The notes beneath the pieces are model-generated. The model was not told the DNA's origin. It did no database searches and saw only the letters and a list, made by a program, of their open reading frames with translations. Below are positions 1-11,296 of a DNA stretch of 64,000 nucleotides, in pieces. The DNA comes from Heliopora coerulea. Its lineage: Eukaryota > Cnidaria > Anthozoa > Scleralcyonacea > Helioporidae. The stretch is taken from positions 1,913,001 through 1,977,000 of the forward strand of contig JASJOG010000034.1 in the NCBI GenBank assembly GCA_030142905.1, read 5' to 3'. Within the stretch, counting starts at the first letter, position 1, and each line of letters opens with the position of its first letter. The position numbers and the translations under genes were made by a program.

Positions 1-135
1 ATTACAAGATCAAAAATTGTCTTCAGATTTTTGATGTAGAAACAGAGTTCACTCTGTAATCAACTGAATTTCAATACTGTGTGTAATGCAAAAAAGGAAA
101 TTACACCCTTAAGCCAGCCAAGAAAAAATTATACT

Positions 136-581
136 CAGTGGCGTAGCCAGAGAATCTGTGATGCCTGGGCCTGGGAAGCATTCTAATTAGGGGGATCCGG
201 GGGCATGCTCCCCAGAAAATGTTTGAATTCTTGGGTCTCTGAAAGGCTATTTCTTGCATTATGAGGGCGCTATTCCCATTTTTTAGGCTGCAGCACCGAG
301 CTGGATTTGAAGGCTTCAATCATACAGATCCTCCAAATTACTTTTAAAACCACGAGATATCTCATTGATGAGAACAAATTGTGAGAATTTTTAGCATGGG
401 AGAAAAAGTTGTGCAAAGAAATTCCATTCGTGGACCAAACTTAAAGGGCTGATATCAAATTATTCAAAATTTGTTGCGTATTTTTCAGTTGAATATGCCA
501 AATATGTTTTGGGAAACACCCATGTTCATAGCTGATGCCCGGGCCTAGGCCTGGGTAGGCCCAGGTCTGGCTACATCACTG
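136..581. mobile_element. hAT-type MITE with exact 8-bp target duplication
   Basis: The left end reads CAGTGGCGTAGCCAG and the right end is its imperfect inverse, ending CTACATCACTG. The element is bounded by identical 8-bp copies of attatact at 128-135 and 582-589. Terminal CAGTGGCG and an 8-bp target duplication are hallmarks of hAT transposons. No transposase coding is visible in its 446 bp, so it is non-autonomous. Confidence 0.85.
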
Positions 582-769
582 ATTATACTGGAAGACAAAT
601 ATCATCAATGAACTGTAAAGCCTTCTTGCCAATTCCTAGATTGTCTTAGAAGTCAGGCACCCACTTATTTCACATGTTGCTTTTCTATCAGATCTGATGG
701 AATTTAGAGAATGGGACCAGATTTTAAACATTGAATTTTTTAACTGTTTTAATTTGTAATTCTCCTTAC

Positions 770-991
770 CTATTTTTACATATATTGTTTCAACAGCATT
801 TTCCAGAAAAAGAAAAGTCTCGATAAAATGCTTGTTTTGCAGGAAACATACTGGTATGCAACTGCATAGATAATATTGAAAACATTGAAGTGTTTGTGTT
901 CATATACACAGATTATGTTAACTTATATATATATTTATAAACTTACCAACATAACAACAAAAATTACCAGCCTTTGCTGCATTCTTGAATC
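770..991 (-). CDS. two candidate exons of an unrecognised minus-strand gene
   Basis: Two splice-bounded open segments lie on the minus strand: 947-991 (acceptor TTTTAG, donor G|GTAAGT) and 770-850 (acceptor ACCAG, donor G|GTAAGG). Both begin and end in phase 1, so they join into one frame of about 42 codons reading FKNAAKAGNFCCYV and then CFLQNKHFIET. I do not recognise the product, and I found neither a start nor a 3' end. The run could also be chance, because the region is AT-rich and exon-like signals are common here. Confidence 0.3.
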
Positions 992-1017
992 CTAAAACAT
1001 AAACTCACATATTAGTA

Positions 1018-1333
1018 TTAACCCATTAGGGGATAAGGGTGCACTTTAGTATTTTACTCTGGCTAATGCCAGGTGATTTTACTCATCAAAGGGACAAGTC
1101 CTACTCCTTAATGAGTTAATTCTTTAAGAGATAGGGCTCATCCCCTTGATAAGTAAAATTATCTGGCATTAGCCAGAGTAAAATTACAAAGTGTAACCTC
1201 ACCTTGCCCCTTAATGGGTTAAGGAGACATCTGTTAACTCATTAAGGGGCAGAGCTCATTCCACTGATAAGCAAAATCATGATTTTAGCCATAACAAAAT
1301 TACATAGTTTACCCTTGCCCCTTAATGAGTTAA
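1018..1333. repeat. three TTAA-ended MITE copies in alternating orientation
   Basis: Three copies of about 100 bp lie at 1018-1119, about 1115-1221 and 1234-1333. Each is bounded by TTAA and carries the terminal motif CCCCTTAATGGGTTAA or its complement, with an internal TCTGGCATTAGCCAGAGT palindrome. The first copy is inverted relative to the other two. Related fragments occur at about 13505-13575, 14570-14670, 42207-42307 and 42318-42419, so this is a dispersed family. TTAA ends suggest piggyBac-like mobilisation, which is an inference. Confidence 0.7.
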
Positions 1334-3436
1334 CATGGGTAGCTGAACATGGGGCATAAACAGCATTTCAAATGGAAAACAACCAAATTGAAGATTATAT
1401 ATGATGTAATAGGACTGATTTAAAAACTGTTTACATGGAACAAAATCTGGCAAGTTGGATGGCAACAGAATGTGAACAAGATGGAAGACAAAAGCATTCA
1501 ATAACTGAAGCATTACTTTGATGTTCCCTTTTTTGGCTTGCCATCCAGTTTCACTATTTTTTGATCACATGACCATTTCATGTAATTGGCCTATTCTGGA
1601 ATTTTGGGGAAATAAGATCATTTGCTAACCACAAATGCACTAGTTCCCTTTGCAAAAACAAAATAGCTATAAACAATGTAACATATACTGCCCATATCCA
1701 TGTATACTCATATAAAGGTACATTTGATGTCATTTGAATTTGAAGGAAGAACTCTGCTCCATTTCATTTACATTCCAATGGCATCAAGGATATCTTTACG
1801 AGAGCACATATACACAAATTCTATGCTTTATTTGTTAAATGAAATTATCCTGTGTGAAAATGGCACCCCATGAGCAATGAGTACAACAAAAATCACATAA
1901 ACAACTGAAAGTTTCATTGGCTTCTCAGAAATATAAGTCAATTCTAAAGGCAAATGGAGTATGGAGCAACACGTCAATTAAGTCATCTTTCAAATTATAG
2001 TCCACTCTAACGAAACAATTCTCCACAAAAGGCAATTATTGTAAAGAAAGTCAATACATAAATAATAATTGATATCATCCCCATAAACAAGCTATCTCTT
2101 AATATCGGTTTTTAAAAAACTAAGATAATATATCGTTTTGATAGGCTTCATGGATGAGTTACATTGTCGAGAATGTTGCCTCCGCAAACTGTAGTTCCCG
2201 ACAAGTCACAAAGTTAAAGGCCAAAGTTTTAATATAGTCTCTTTCTCGCATACACGTCCCAGCGAACCTCTAATGCAGAACGCTAGTCAACTCTCTTTAT
2301 TTATTAATAACAATAGCTTTATCTCTAAACTGAAAATGTCATCACCTACGATAAAGTTCCTAATTTAATCTGATAATTACTAATTACGTGCAAGTTCCGT
2401 CAGTCTCCAACAACATAACTAAGGTAAAATTCATGTCATGATAGAAAATTTTCAAAAAACAAAGAAAGTTAAGCACCCTTCGAGCTTGCAATGAGGCAAC
2501 AGACCACGCATGAAAACGGTCAAATCCCCAAAATCGATTACTCGTTTACCACCGGATTTATTTTAAACATTTTCATTGAGTAGTTTTACTCCCAGTTTAG
2601 TTGAACGTTGCGGAAGCTTAGAACAAATTGTAAAATAGTTTGCTTTCAGTATCAGTTGTTTGACTTGGAAGTTTGCCTCCTACAGCTTTTGAACAAATCG
2701 AAAATTTGTACCTGGATGAAAACTCTGACAGTTTAATTTCAAAACTGCCATGGCTGAATTGCCGACAGGAATGGCCTTTAGTTTTGTGCATCTACATGAT
2801 ACGCTTGACAAATTGCACTTCTACCCAAAGATTTCAAGAGGAAATACCAGCTAAACCCCGCAGAACGACAAATTCTCAACTTCTTACCAAATCTTAGGAA
2901 AACTGCTTCAGAAATGCACTATTACGCGTTTGCAACTCGTTAATTATAGTCTGAAACTTAGGAAATTGTTAACAAATATTGCATGGGACAAACAAGTATT
3001 TAGTACACACCATGCCCAAGAAATCTCCTCTTCTTCTTTCTTCTCTTCGTCAACAAGGTGGACAAGTGCCTTCGCAAGTACACTATTGCGTATGACTCAT
3101 AACAAACAATAGCAAAGGAGTTTCCTTGGTCGCTCCACATGATTTGCTCGAGATGATTAACGATGACAGCTTGTGTCACGACACTGGATATTGTCAAAAT
3201 GAGTTGCACAACTCGCACTACCAAATGCGGGGCAATGAACGTACATCTTTAAATACCTTATGTTTGTCCAAACATGAACATTTTTGAGCCTTGTTTGTTT
3301 TTAAATCAACTAGTAATAACTCACTGGCCAAAACATGTCCTCGCCCTACTCGCTAAAAATAGTTAGAAGAAATTAGCGGAAATGATTCTTGGAATAATAG
3401 AATTCTGGCAATACTTTTGCTGCAATGGGAAATCAT
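1334..3436. other. no recognisable gene
   Basis: AT-rich sequence. The short open frames, such as those at 2673-2897 and 2930-3112, lack family motifs, and I see no coherent splice structure. A short minus-strand frame near 1510-1580 looks exon-like but is too short to call. Confidence 0.5.
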
Positions 3437-3657
3437 CAGTGGCGTAGCAAAAGGGGGTTCAGACTGTTCAAGAGCCCCCAAGGGTTCCAAAGTTATCCGG
3501 CAACGAATCATTCCTCGGACTGCCTAAGACTTTTCGCTATGCCTCCCCTCAACAAATAACTCCGCAAAACAAACAGCAAAAGACCAGTGGCGGAGAAGTA
3601 GGGAGTTCAGGAGGGTTAATTGAACCAGGAACCCCCCCTGTCCAGGGCCCCTCAAAG

Positions 3658-4815
3658 GTTCCAAAATTCTAAGTGCATCAGTGGCTCTCTTGGGTGAAAC
3701 TGTTACTTTTATTTCAACTCTGAGAAATGATTTCAAAAACATTTGTCAATTTGCAGAAGATAGGGCAAAAAAATGAGGTGTTGAAGCTTCATTCAATGAC
3801 ACCAGAACTCGAACAAGGAAGGGATTTTTTGGTGAACTCTCGAATGATGCTCGACTGAAAAGTCCGTGACCAATTCAGAGTTGATATTTTTTTTCCTATC
3901 GTGGACACCTGTTTAGGGCAATTGAAAACCCGGTTTGAATCACTTTGTGGCATTATGGATTTTTCTCATTCCTGTTCTCCCAGCAGCTAATGCTATGGAA
4001 CTATTGGAGGCAGATCTGGAAATCCAAGTGATGAAATTCACTACAGTGTACAATACTGATGTGTCTCCTGACTTCCTGCAACTGATTTTGGCATTCAGAG
4101 CTTGTGCGGAGAGCTTCATTCGAAGAACAAAAAACCCACAGGACATCCTGAATACCATTATTAATTCGAAGCTGGAACTTAACTAATATTTCCCAAATTT
4201 AGTCACCTCGTATTTCCTCTTTCTTAGGGGCTGATTACGTGAGACCGATACGAAGTGAGACCGATACGACTTGAGATCGCTGCCAATACAAATGATTGTT
4301 CTTGTTTACCTGAGACCGGTTCGAAAGCTAACCTCGGGCCGGTCTAACTCATTTCGATCGCTGGACCGACACGAACGAGTGTAGACCGGTTCGAACTCGG
4401 ACGGGTATGAAATTTTCTTCATTAAACGCGAGATCTCTCCAGATCAACCATCGATGTAGCAAAATATAAGAAAAACATTGTAGCCGGAAACAAAAACTCG
4501 GAAATGCTTGCGGACTGAAATATTTCCAAGAATATGGCTTTAGTTTCATTCCGGTCTCATGTAAACACTTCAGAAAATGTTCACTTCGGTAGCGGTCTGA
4601 ATTCGTACCGGTCTCATGTAATCAGCCCCAAACCTGCTTGTGACTGCAGCTAGCAACAAGCGCAGCTTCTCAATGTTTAAATTAATAAAAACGTATCTTT
4701 GATCCTCAATGGCTCAAGGACGATTGTCGGATTAGGCACTTCTCGGCACTGAAAGTGACCGTTTTGACGAAGTTGACCGGGATAGTATCATGAGAACTTT
4801 TTCCAATGTAAAAGC
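3658..4815 (+). pseudogene. hAT transposase remnant (ZMYM1/p52rIPK-like)
   Basis: In the plus strand I read diverged coding similarity to hAT transposases of the type annotated as zinc finger MYM-type 1-like or 52 kDa repressor-like. The part before the MITE contains the segment DVSPDFLQLILAFRACAESF and then YFPNLVTSYFLFL. After the MITE the same frame type resumes with VTAASNKRSFSMFKLIKTYL, the hAT C-terminal dimerisation motif (usually LPVTxASxERSFSxLKLIK). Several in-frame stops, for example at about 4183 and 4706, and the MITE insertion show that it is dead. The conserved glutamate of the ASNERSF motif is replaced by lysine. Confidence 0.75.
4227..4629. mobile_element. foldback MITE inserted in the hAT transposase
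   Basis: The left end is GGGGCTGATTACGTGAGACC and the right end is its inverse, GGTCTCATGTAATCAGCCCC. Internal copies of the gagaccgatacga motif give extended hairpin potential. It splits the hAT transposase between the YFLFL segment and the VTAAS segment. I could not define a clean target duplication. Confidence 0.75.
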
Positions 4816-5026
4816 GCGAAAACATGTTTTTCAACTGATTCAGATTGTTAAAAAATTAAATGTATATTTCGTTCTATGATGTCAACAAACAAAAAATTGT
4901 TTTGTTATATATTTATTTTTTTTACATTATGGTATTTACGATAAGTGAAATTTTGGTGAAATAAGAGTGATGGGCCCCAGCGCTTACTCTTCAACTGGGG
5001 CTCCTGAAACTCCAGCTACGCCACTG

Positions 5027-7121
5027 GAAACCATTCGTTCAAAACCTGAACATGAGAGTTAAACAAAGGAATTCCACAGTATTTTCTGTTGCACATTCTT
5101 TTCTTGGAACTAAACTGGATTTTTGCCTTCCATGACCCACTATTTTCTTAAAATGTCATCAAACTTGTAATAAAGGTAAGATTTTTATTGTAAAATTTGC
5201 ACAATTCGAGAAGATAAGTTAATTATTGATTGGATTTTCCGCTAGTTTACCAAAACTAAACTTTAGAGATTGTTTCAATAACTTTGGTTGCGATCGAAGA
5301 ACCAAATTTATCTTTCCAGAGTAAGGATAACGTATAATGTATTCTTTTGTTTTATTAAAAATGTGCCCCATTTGACTATGAACCCCTGGTCAACAACCAG
5401 GCTGACCCTTGCTTATCGTCAAGTCTGAATCGCTTTATTTCTCGACCAATGATAGAGTTCTGATGTTTGAATTTTGCCTGTTTTTGAACATTATTACAGT
5501 ATATATATATCATAGCAAAATTATTGAAGGTTAATGATGACTTGTTATTGAAACGTATTAAATTTTTAAAGTCTGTGTCATTGATTTTACTGAATGTTCG
5601 AACGCGTTAACGTCAGTCCCCTTATGAAGAAACTCCTTTGAGCTTTTTGAAAATATTCATTAATACAAATGGCGTTAACGAAGCACCAGTTAACTTAAAT
5701 GAAAGATTTATTCAAGAGAATGAAAACGCGCAATCGTGTTATTGGATCTTCGTTACTGTTAATGATAGTTCTATTTCCTTTAACGAAGGGCGAATGGTGC
5801 ACATTGAACTTGATTTTGAACTGATTCAATTCCTGTTCTTGCTATTTAAACACCATCGTTCATATCTTATTGTCAAGTCGATGCGTTATCAACATGATAA
5901 ATACATTACAACCCTAAAACCAAGGCTACAACTAACGTTATTTCCTGGGTAAACCGCGCTCGCCATAAACGAGGCTATGAAGTCACCCTATAATGAAAAA
6001 CTTTCGAATAAATACCGTACTCGTGCGTATTGGAGAAAAAAACAAGACATTTATAAATTCTGAAAAAATCTTCTCACCTAGTCGTTGTCGTAGCTGCGCA
6101 GAAGCATTTTCGAACATGGATCTGAATGTCTGAAGATATTTAATCTTATTTATCCGTAAGCAATATATTCCGAGGAAGTATAAAAAGATATTCGATTCTG
6201 CAATTTCCTTAAGCTTTCTCCAGAAAAATTCAACACTTTCTTACCAATTTGTAGAATTTAAGACAAAAAACAAGCAACGATTTGAAGAATTTAAGACAAA
6301 AAACAAGCAAACACCGAATGGTGGCCATAATGAATAACAGCGTAGATTACTTACAGAGTTACGAACTGGGTTTACTCACATTCACATACTTCCTCCAAGA
6401 CGCATGAAACAGCTCAAACACACAGCAGCTTGAGAACCGTCAGTCTGATTATTTGGGAGTCGTCCGGAAAAAACCTAGTCCTGATTATGTCGTGTATATT
6501 TCGTCTACATCTTATTGTGACATGAAGAACTGAGAAACTGAATAAGTACGGGTAACTGACATAACCCAATGAAAGCTTATTGCAGGTCCCTCTATTCAAG
6601 CCAATTAAATCACTACACGCTTGTGTCGCTTTACAGAAAATAACAATTAAAGATCAGTTTTTTGGGCTGTAATGTATTTTACCCAACACGTTTTTTTAAT
6701 CACACACACTAGGTATGTGGCATAACAGAGAGTATAATAAAAACATTTAGTCATCTACCACACCCAACGGCGGATCAACAGACGGGCCAAGTGGACCATG
6801 GCCCAGGGCCGCGCGTTTATCCGCCCGAGAGGAGGCCCAGCGACTTGAGTCAAAATAATCTTTAATCGCTTTCTTGAAAAATCTTCCCTCGTAAGTGGCG
6901 ACGTCTTGTATCGCGTAATCCATTTTGGGCTCTTGGAGATGAAGCTTGCACTTGTTCGTTATCTACGTTGTCAACTCAGTCCGCGTCGTAGTGTATTTAA
7001 ATACTCTTACTCAGGTGATTCACGCCCCGCAGCTGATCAAGCTACAATTACAGTAGAATGCGGAATAAGTCGAACTGAAGAGTTCTTTTTTCAATGACAA
7101 GGAACTAAGTGCAGTGTGAGC
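5027..7121. other. no recognisable gene
   Basis: AT-rich sequence. A direct repeat of about 22 bp (gaatttaagacaaaaaacaag) occurs at 6255-6310. The open frames at 5638-5952 and 6414-6599 match no family I know. A GC-rich patch at 6770-6850 looks like a transposon-end fragment. Confidence 0.45.
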
Positions 7122-7123
7122 TA

Positions 7124-8778
7124 CAGGGTGTCCCAAAAAAAACGAAAACTATTGAAATCACCAGTAACAATTCAATTGTTAGAATTTGAATGCCTTAGCA
7201 CTCTGTTGGTCCCCACGAGTGCATAAATGATTGATATAAGTAATTTTATACATAATGAAGCTGTCTAAAACAGTAAAATGTTGTTAGTACGCAGCGTTTA
7301 TTTATGTGAGTTTTATGGTGCGTAAACACAATGGAATCGGATTGTATTCATGATCAACATGTGCTTATTGTGCTGTTTCAGGCTTTTAGGAAGGAAAAGT
7401 ATGTGCATTAAAACAAAAGTTTATATTTTCAATATTTACAATTTACAACTATGGATACAATCAAGCATCGTAACCTTCGACATGTCCCCCTTCTCTTGCA
7501 ACACAAAGCATTGTTCGCCTGTGCATATCACTCACTGCCCGTCGAATGAAGGCAGGCTGCTCTCGTAAGGCATCGAACTCTCTGACAATCCTCTGGCGTA
7601 ACTCGTTAATATTTTGCGGTGGAGTTGCAAATACTTTATCTTTAACATATCCCCACAAAAAAAAGTCGCATGGTGTCAAGTCAGGTGAGCGCGGTGGCCA
7701 TTCAACATCATGACCTAAACCTATGATGCGGTGATTTCCAAACACATCGTTGAGGCGATCTCTAACTGCGATAAGGCGATGTGCAGGAGCGCCATCTTGA
7801 GCCCACCAAAGACCCCGAAACCTTCCCTCCCAATATTGGTTATTAAAATATTCAGCGAGTTGTGGAAAGACAAATTCGTTGAGCATTCGAAGATAGGCGA
7901 TTCCGTTAACATTCCCCACGAAAACGTAAGGACCAAGCATTAATGTACGTCAAACGCTCCTTTCAAAATTAAATGCAGGCGGGTGTCCTTTAGGTGCATA
8001 TTGCCGTACGTTTTCCGTATTGACTTCGCCGTTTATCACAAACGATGCTTCGTCTCCAATCACCAAGCTATCCAAAAAGTTTTCCCGACGACAGCGTTCG
8101 TTGAACCATCTGGAGAAGTGCAATCGACGTGCAAAGTCGCCTGCCAACAACTCATGCCGCACGTACATTCGGTATGGATGCCATTTAATTTCAATCTTTG
8201 TTATCCGGTTAAAGCTTGTTCTGGAAATCGGAATGGGGTTGCGACGAGCACTCACGTGAGGATTTTGCTGGAACAGATCTCTTACAGCGTCAATATTTTG
8301 CGCAGTTCGAATAGCTCTTCTTCTGCCAGAATGCCCTTTATTAATGTTTAAACTCGTACCTGCGTTTAAATACTCTCTGACGTTGCTCAAAATTGTGCTT
8401 GGCGCAGGTGGATTTCGATCTGGAAACCTTTGTTGAAAAGCGTTTCGTACTTCCGTTGTACTTTGGGTACACGTATAATTTATCACAATAAAAACTCTTT
8501 GTTCTGTGGTCAGTTGTACCATTTTCTTTCGAAGCGATGACAGGACTAATTTGAATTTTATCATTTTCACAAAGTTTTTCTCTGTTAGAATTTTATAATT
8601 TGCTTTAAATTCCCACGGGCAAAAAATCGCTCACTTTACAAGGCGATTTTCTTACCTAAATTTTAATACATGCACCTTGTCAATATTTTACGCATCATTA
8701 CGTTCAGCTTTTTCGTAGGGCATTCAAATTTTAACAATAAGTGATTTCAATAGTTTTCGTTGTTTTTGGGACACCCTG
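7124..8778 (-). mobile_element. mariner-like (IS630/Tc1/mariner superfamily) element
   Basis: Inverted terminal repeats start CAGGGTGTCCCAAAAA at 7124 and end with the inverse at 8778. Similarity continues inward for roughly 65-75 bp with a small indel (CGAAAACTATTGAAATCAC and then TTTGAATGCC on both sides). The element is flanked by TA at 7122-7123 and 8779-8780, the target duplication of this superfamily. It is 1655 bp long and carries one transposase on the minus strand. Confidence 0.9.
7461..8570 (-). pseudogene. mariner-like transposase with internal stop
   Basis: Two open segments, 7950-8570 and 7461-7940, lie in the same minus-strand frame. They are separated by one in-frame TGA just after FERSV, where comparison with relatives also suggests that about a dozen codons are missing. 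The N-terminal part holds helix-turn-helix regions (LTTEQRVFIVINY onward, linker GHSGRRR). The catalytic triad segments are visible: VIGDEASF, WWAQDGAPAH and WPPRSPDLTPCDFFLWG. The second and third acidic residues lie roughly 37 apart. The protein would cut and paste the element, but the stop and gap make it inactive as read. Confidence 0.85.
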
Positions 8779-9034
8779 TATTGCACGAACCGCTAAAGAC
8801 AAGGACTTTAGTTAACGCTGGAGCCAGAGGCTAAAACTGAAGTGAGCAATAGATTCATGGGTCCCGCGGGACACATTGGCCTAAGGCCTCGCTTTACCGT
8901 AATCTGCCCTTGAATGCACGTCTCTGTAAAGTACAAAATTATTGACAGGCTGTCAATCGGTTCCCTTAAAACTCAACCATACATTAAATTTGATAGGTTA
9001 AACTTTCCTCGAGCAAGAAGGAATTCCAACTGAC

Positions 9035-9349
9035 CTTTCCTTGCTAGACCGAAGACACGTGTGGACATTTTGAAGAGTTCTCTTGGGATGCGTCTTCTGC
9101 GGACTGAAGTTCTTAAAGAGACAAATATTTTAAACTAATATCATTTCACTAAGCTCCAGATGAAAAAATAAAAATTCAAAAGGACTGGAGCCGAATCTTT
9201 ATAAGACAAGAAATGACAACACAACCACAGAAATACAAAAACAAAAGTAGGTGAATATAAATTTACATACCTGAGGTAGGCAGAAGTATACGAATCTTGA
9301 TGACAAATCTTTCACGTCGTTTCTGAGAAAACGTATACAGCTCTCAAAA
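9035..9349 (-). pseudogene. partial tandem duplicate of two ATG14 exons
   Basis: Two splice-bounded segments, 9271-9349 and 9035-9111, match ATG14 exons at 12125-12215 and 11883-11968 in sequence, order and intron phase. The first ends FVYFCLPQ at a CAG|GTATGT donor (parent VMYLCLSQ). The second carries the shared block HPKRTLQN. Flanking intron sequence is also similar over about 9005-9360 versus 11855-12230, so this was a DNA duplication and not a retrocopy. The exons are 12 and 9 bp shorter than the parents. No copy of the following C-terminal exon is seen before the mariner-like element, so it is called a remnant. Confidence 0.75.
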
Positions 9350-9610
9350 CTGAAAAAGTTTAAGACCAGCAAAAATCGTTCTCGGACGAGTATGCGTATT
9401 TTGCGTCGGTTTACTTTTAGAATTAGCCACCCCATTTTACCCCTATTCTTTGTGAGAAAGATTTTGTAAGCCGAAACCGTTTATTTCTATTTGGTCCAGC
9501 TACAGCCAGCCAATTCGTCCTACTTTAACCTATCTCATCCAGCTCAATCGCTATTGTTCTGCAGGGTTGTGACTGGTGAGGAAAGGGCATACCTCCACAA
9601 TGTTTGAAAA

Positions 9611-9845
9611 TTCTAGTTTTCTCAGGAAATTTCTCCTACGAAACTCTAGCTTCCTTCAGCAATTTGTGCAACAAAACTCTACATTCCTCGAATAATTGGT
9701 CCTACAAAGTTTTGGTTTCCTCGGGGAATTAGTCCAACAAAACCCTACCTTCCTCGGATAATTTTTATAACAGAACTCTACCTTGCTCAGGCAATTTGTC
9801 CCACAGAACTATATTTTCCTGATAATTAGTATGACAATCTGCATT
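9611..9845. repeat. 33-bp minisatellite, about seven units
   Basis: Units begin at 9651, 9684, 9717, 9750, 9783 and 9816, exactly 33 bp apart, with a partial unit before and a shorter one after. The consensus resembles TTCCTCGGxxAATTxGTCC followed by AACAAAACTCTACC. Units differ by several substitutions, so the array is old. Stops occur in the frames I read, so it is not coding. Confidence 0.8.
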
Positions 9846-10035
9846 TCGTCAGGGGAAATCGACAAGTAAAATTGTGCAACGTTGGAAAGGCAGGAAAGGA
9901 GGAACAGACAAGAAAGAGTGAGTTGTGATGGCTTTTCAGACTTACCGTTTAACTCAAATGTACATTTGATGAAGAGAATTTAGAGGATCAGAAACGATCA
10001 CTTTAAGACTTAATCGGGACCAGAAGCGAAAAGCG

Positions 10036-10125
10036 CAACACTTTTGAGTCTTCGACTAGGAATCGAACCCGTCACCCAACGAATCTATGGTGCAGGGTTC
10101 TCCCAATTGAGCTACGAAAGCCCGT
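10036..10125 (-). repeat. tRNA-derived SINE head
   Basis: Read on the minus strand, this segment has a pol III A-box-like TAGCTCAATTGG and a B box GGTTCGATTCC at tRNA-like spacing. The acceptor stem pairs poorly, so it is a tRNA-derived repeat and not a functional tRNA. Confidence 0.6.
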
Positions 10126-10254
10126 ATCCACCAGTTCTGTATATCTGAACTTGTGGTAATGCCGGCGAATCGACAGGATATATTCAACGAATAGTTGGCA
10201 TTTACATTCATTCACATGAAATGGAAATTATATTTGATGAAGAGCATTTTCGAG

Positions 10255-10560
10255 TCGTATATACTTAAATCCGTTGCGCGAAACTCACACGCGGTCAGCA
10301 GCTGACCAAAATAAAGGTCAGTTACAGTGTAACAGCTTCGCTTATCTTTGTTACGTGGAACCCACACGCGGTCAGCAGCTGACCGAAATAAAGATCAGTG
10401 CAAGCATATATGGCTTCGTTTACATGATTATAACTGTAAAATGAAACTAGGTGCACGTGTTAAGCGACAGAACCAAATTAAGATCAATCCAAGAACGGTG
10501 CATACATGACCTCGTTGATGTCTTTTGAGTGAAAACTTACAGTCGATAAGCGTGTGACCG
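10255..10560. repeat. short tandem array with a GGTCAGC-A-GCTGACC palindrome
   Basis: Two clear copies of CACACGCGGTCAGCAGCTG start near 10287 and 10364, 77 bp apart, each followed by an AAATAAAG(G/A)TCAGT segment. A third, more diverged copy follows at about 10437-10560. The palindrome around the central A could bind a dimeric protein, but that is speculation. Confidence 0.6.
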
Positions 10561-11296
10561 AAACGATTGTCAATCGTCCAGAATCTGTATAACGTCGTGT
10601 TGTCTCTGCAACAACTTTGTGACGTTCAGGACGACAACGAGGGTTGTTGTAAAGGTGGAAAAATAACAAAAGTTTCTTCCCAACTACACCATGAAAAACG
10701 TAACTATTTAAGAACCCCAAGAACGGTCCGAAAATTCCTTTCCAATTCCAAATTGGTGCATTTTCCTACCAACAGAATGAGGCAAACGTCACCACTGCAC
10801 TCCCGGTAATGCTGTCCACGAACTTCCTGATCCGCAAAAGCTCCGCAAAATCTCCAGTGCTTACTTGCCTTCAGATACCTTGTGTTAGGAAGCACACAAA
10901 AACGCACACTGAATATCGTCTGTCAACTTTCAGTAAAGAAAAACCCTTCGGACCCAATTTTTCATTGTCTTTTGTGATCTTAGGACTTCAATTTTTCTTC
11001 GAAAAGTAATCTAGCCATCGCCAATCTTTCCAGAATAACCGTTTCTTATAGTAATGTAAAGTCACTTGTGTGTTTGGTCGCTCTTAGATACGAGGAAAAC
11101 GTAAAACTGAACGAAGTCCAATTGCAATCGGATGAGTCCTCAACCAATTTTAAATAAAGAATCCCATATATTAAGTGGGTTACGGCTGTCTGAAAAACAT
11201 GGTCTGGATGAACAGACATATCATCCAGGAAAAGACTTTGTTTCCAATGGGAATAAAACGAAGGGATGTATGAGTTTACCGAACGTTTTCCTAGTA

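Larger units (their letters stand above)
3437..5026 (+). mobile_element. decayed hAT transposon
   Basis: The element starts CAGTGGCGTAGC and ends GCTACGCCACTG. It is flanked by an 8-bp target duplication, gaaatcat at 3429-3436 and gaaaccat at 5027-5034, with one mismatch. It contains remnants of a hAT-family transposase and is interrupted by a 403-bp MITE at 4227-4629. Without that insert it would be about 1.2 kb, shorter than intact hAT elements, so it is internally deleted. Confidence 0.85.

Noticed and set aside
9611..9845. CRISPR-like array
   Set aside because: The 33-bp period is the whole repeat with no unique spacers, and the genome is eukaryotic.
10036..10125. Functional tRNA gene
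   Set aside because: A and B boxes are present but the acceptor and anticodon stems do not pair, so it is a SINE head.
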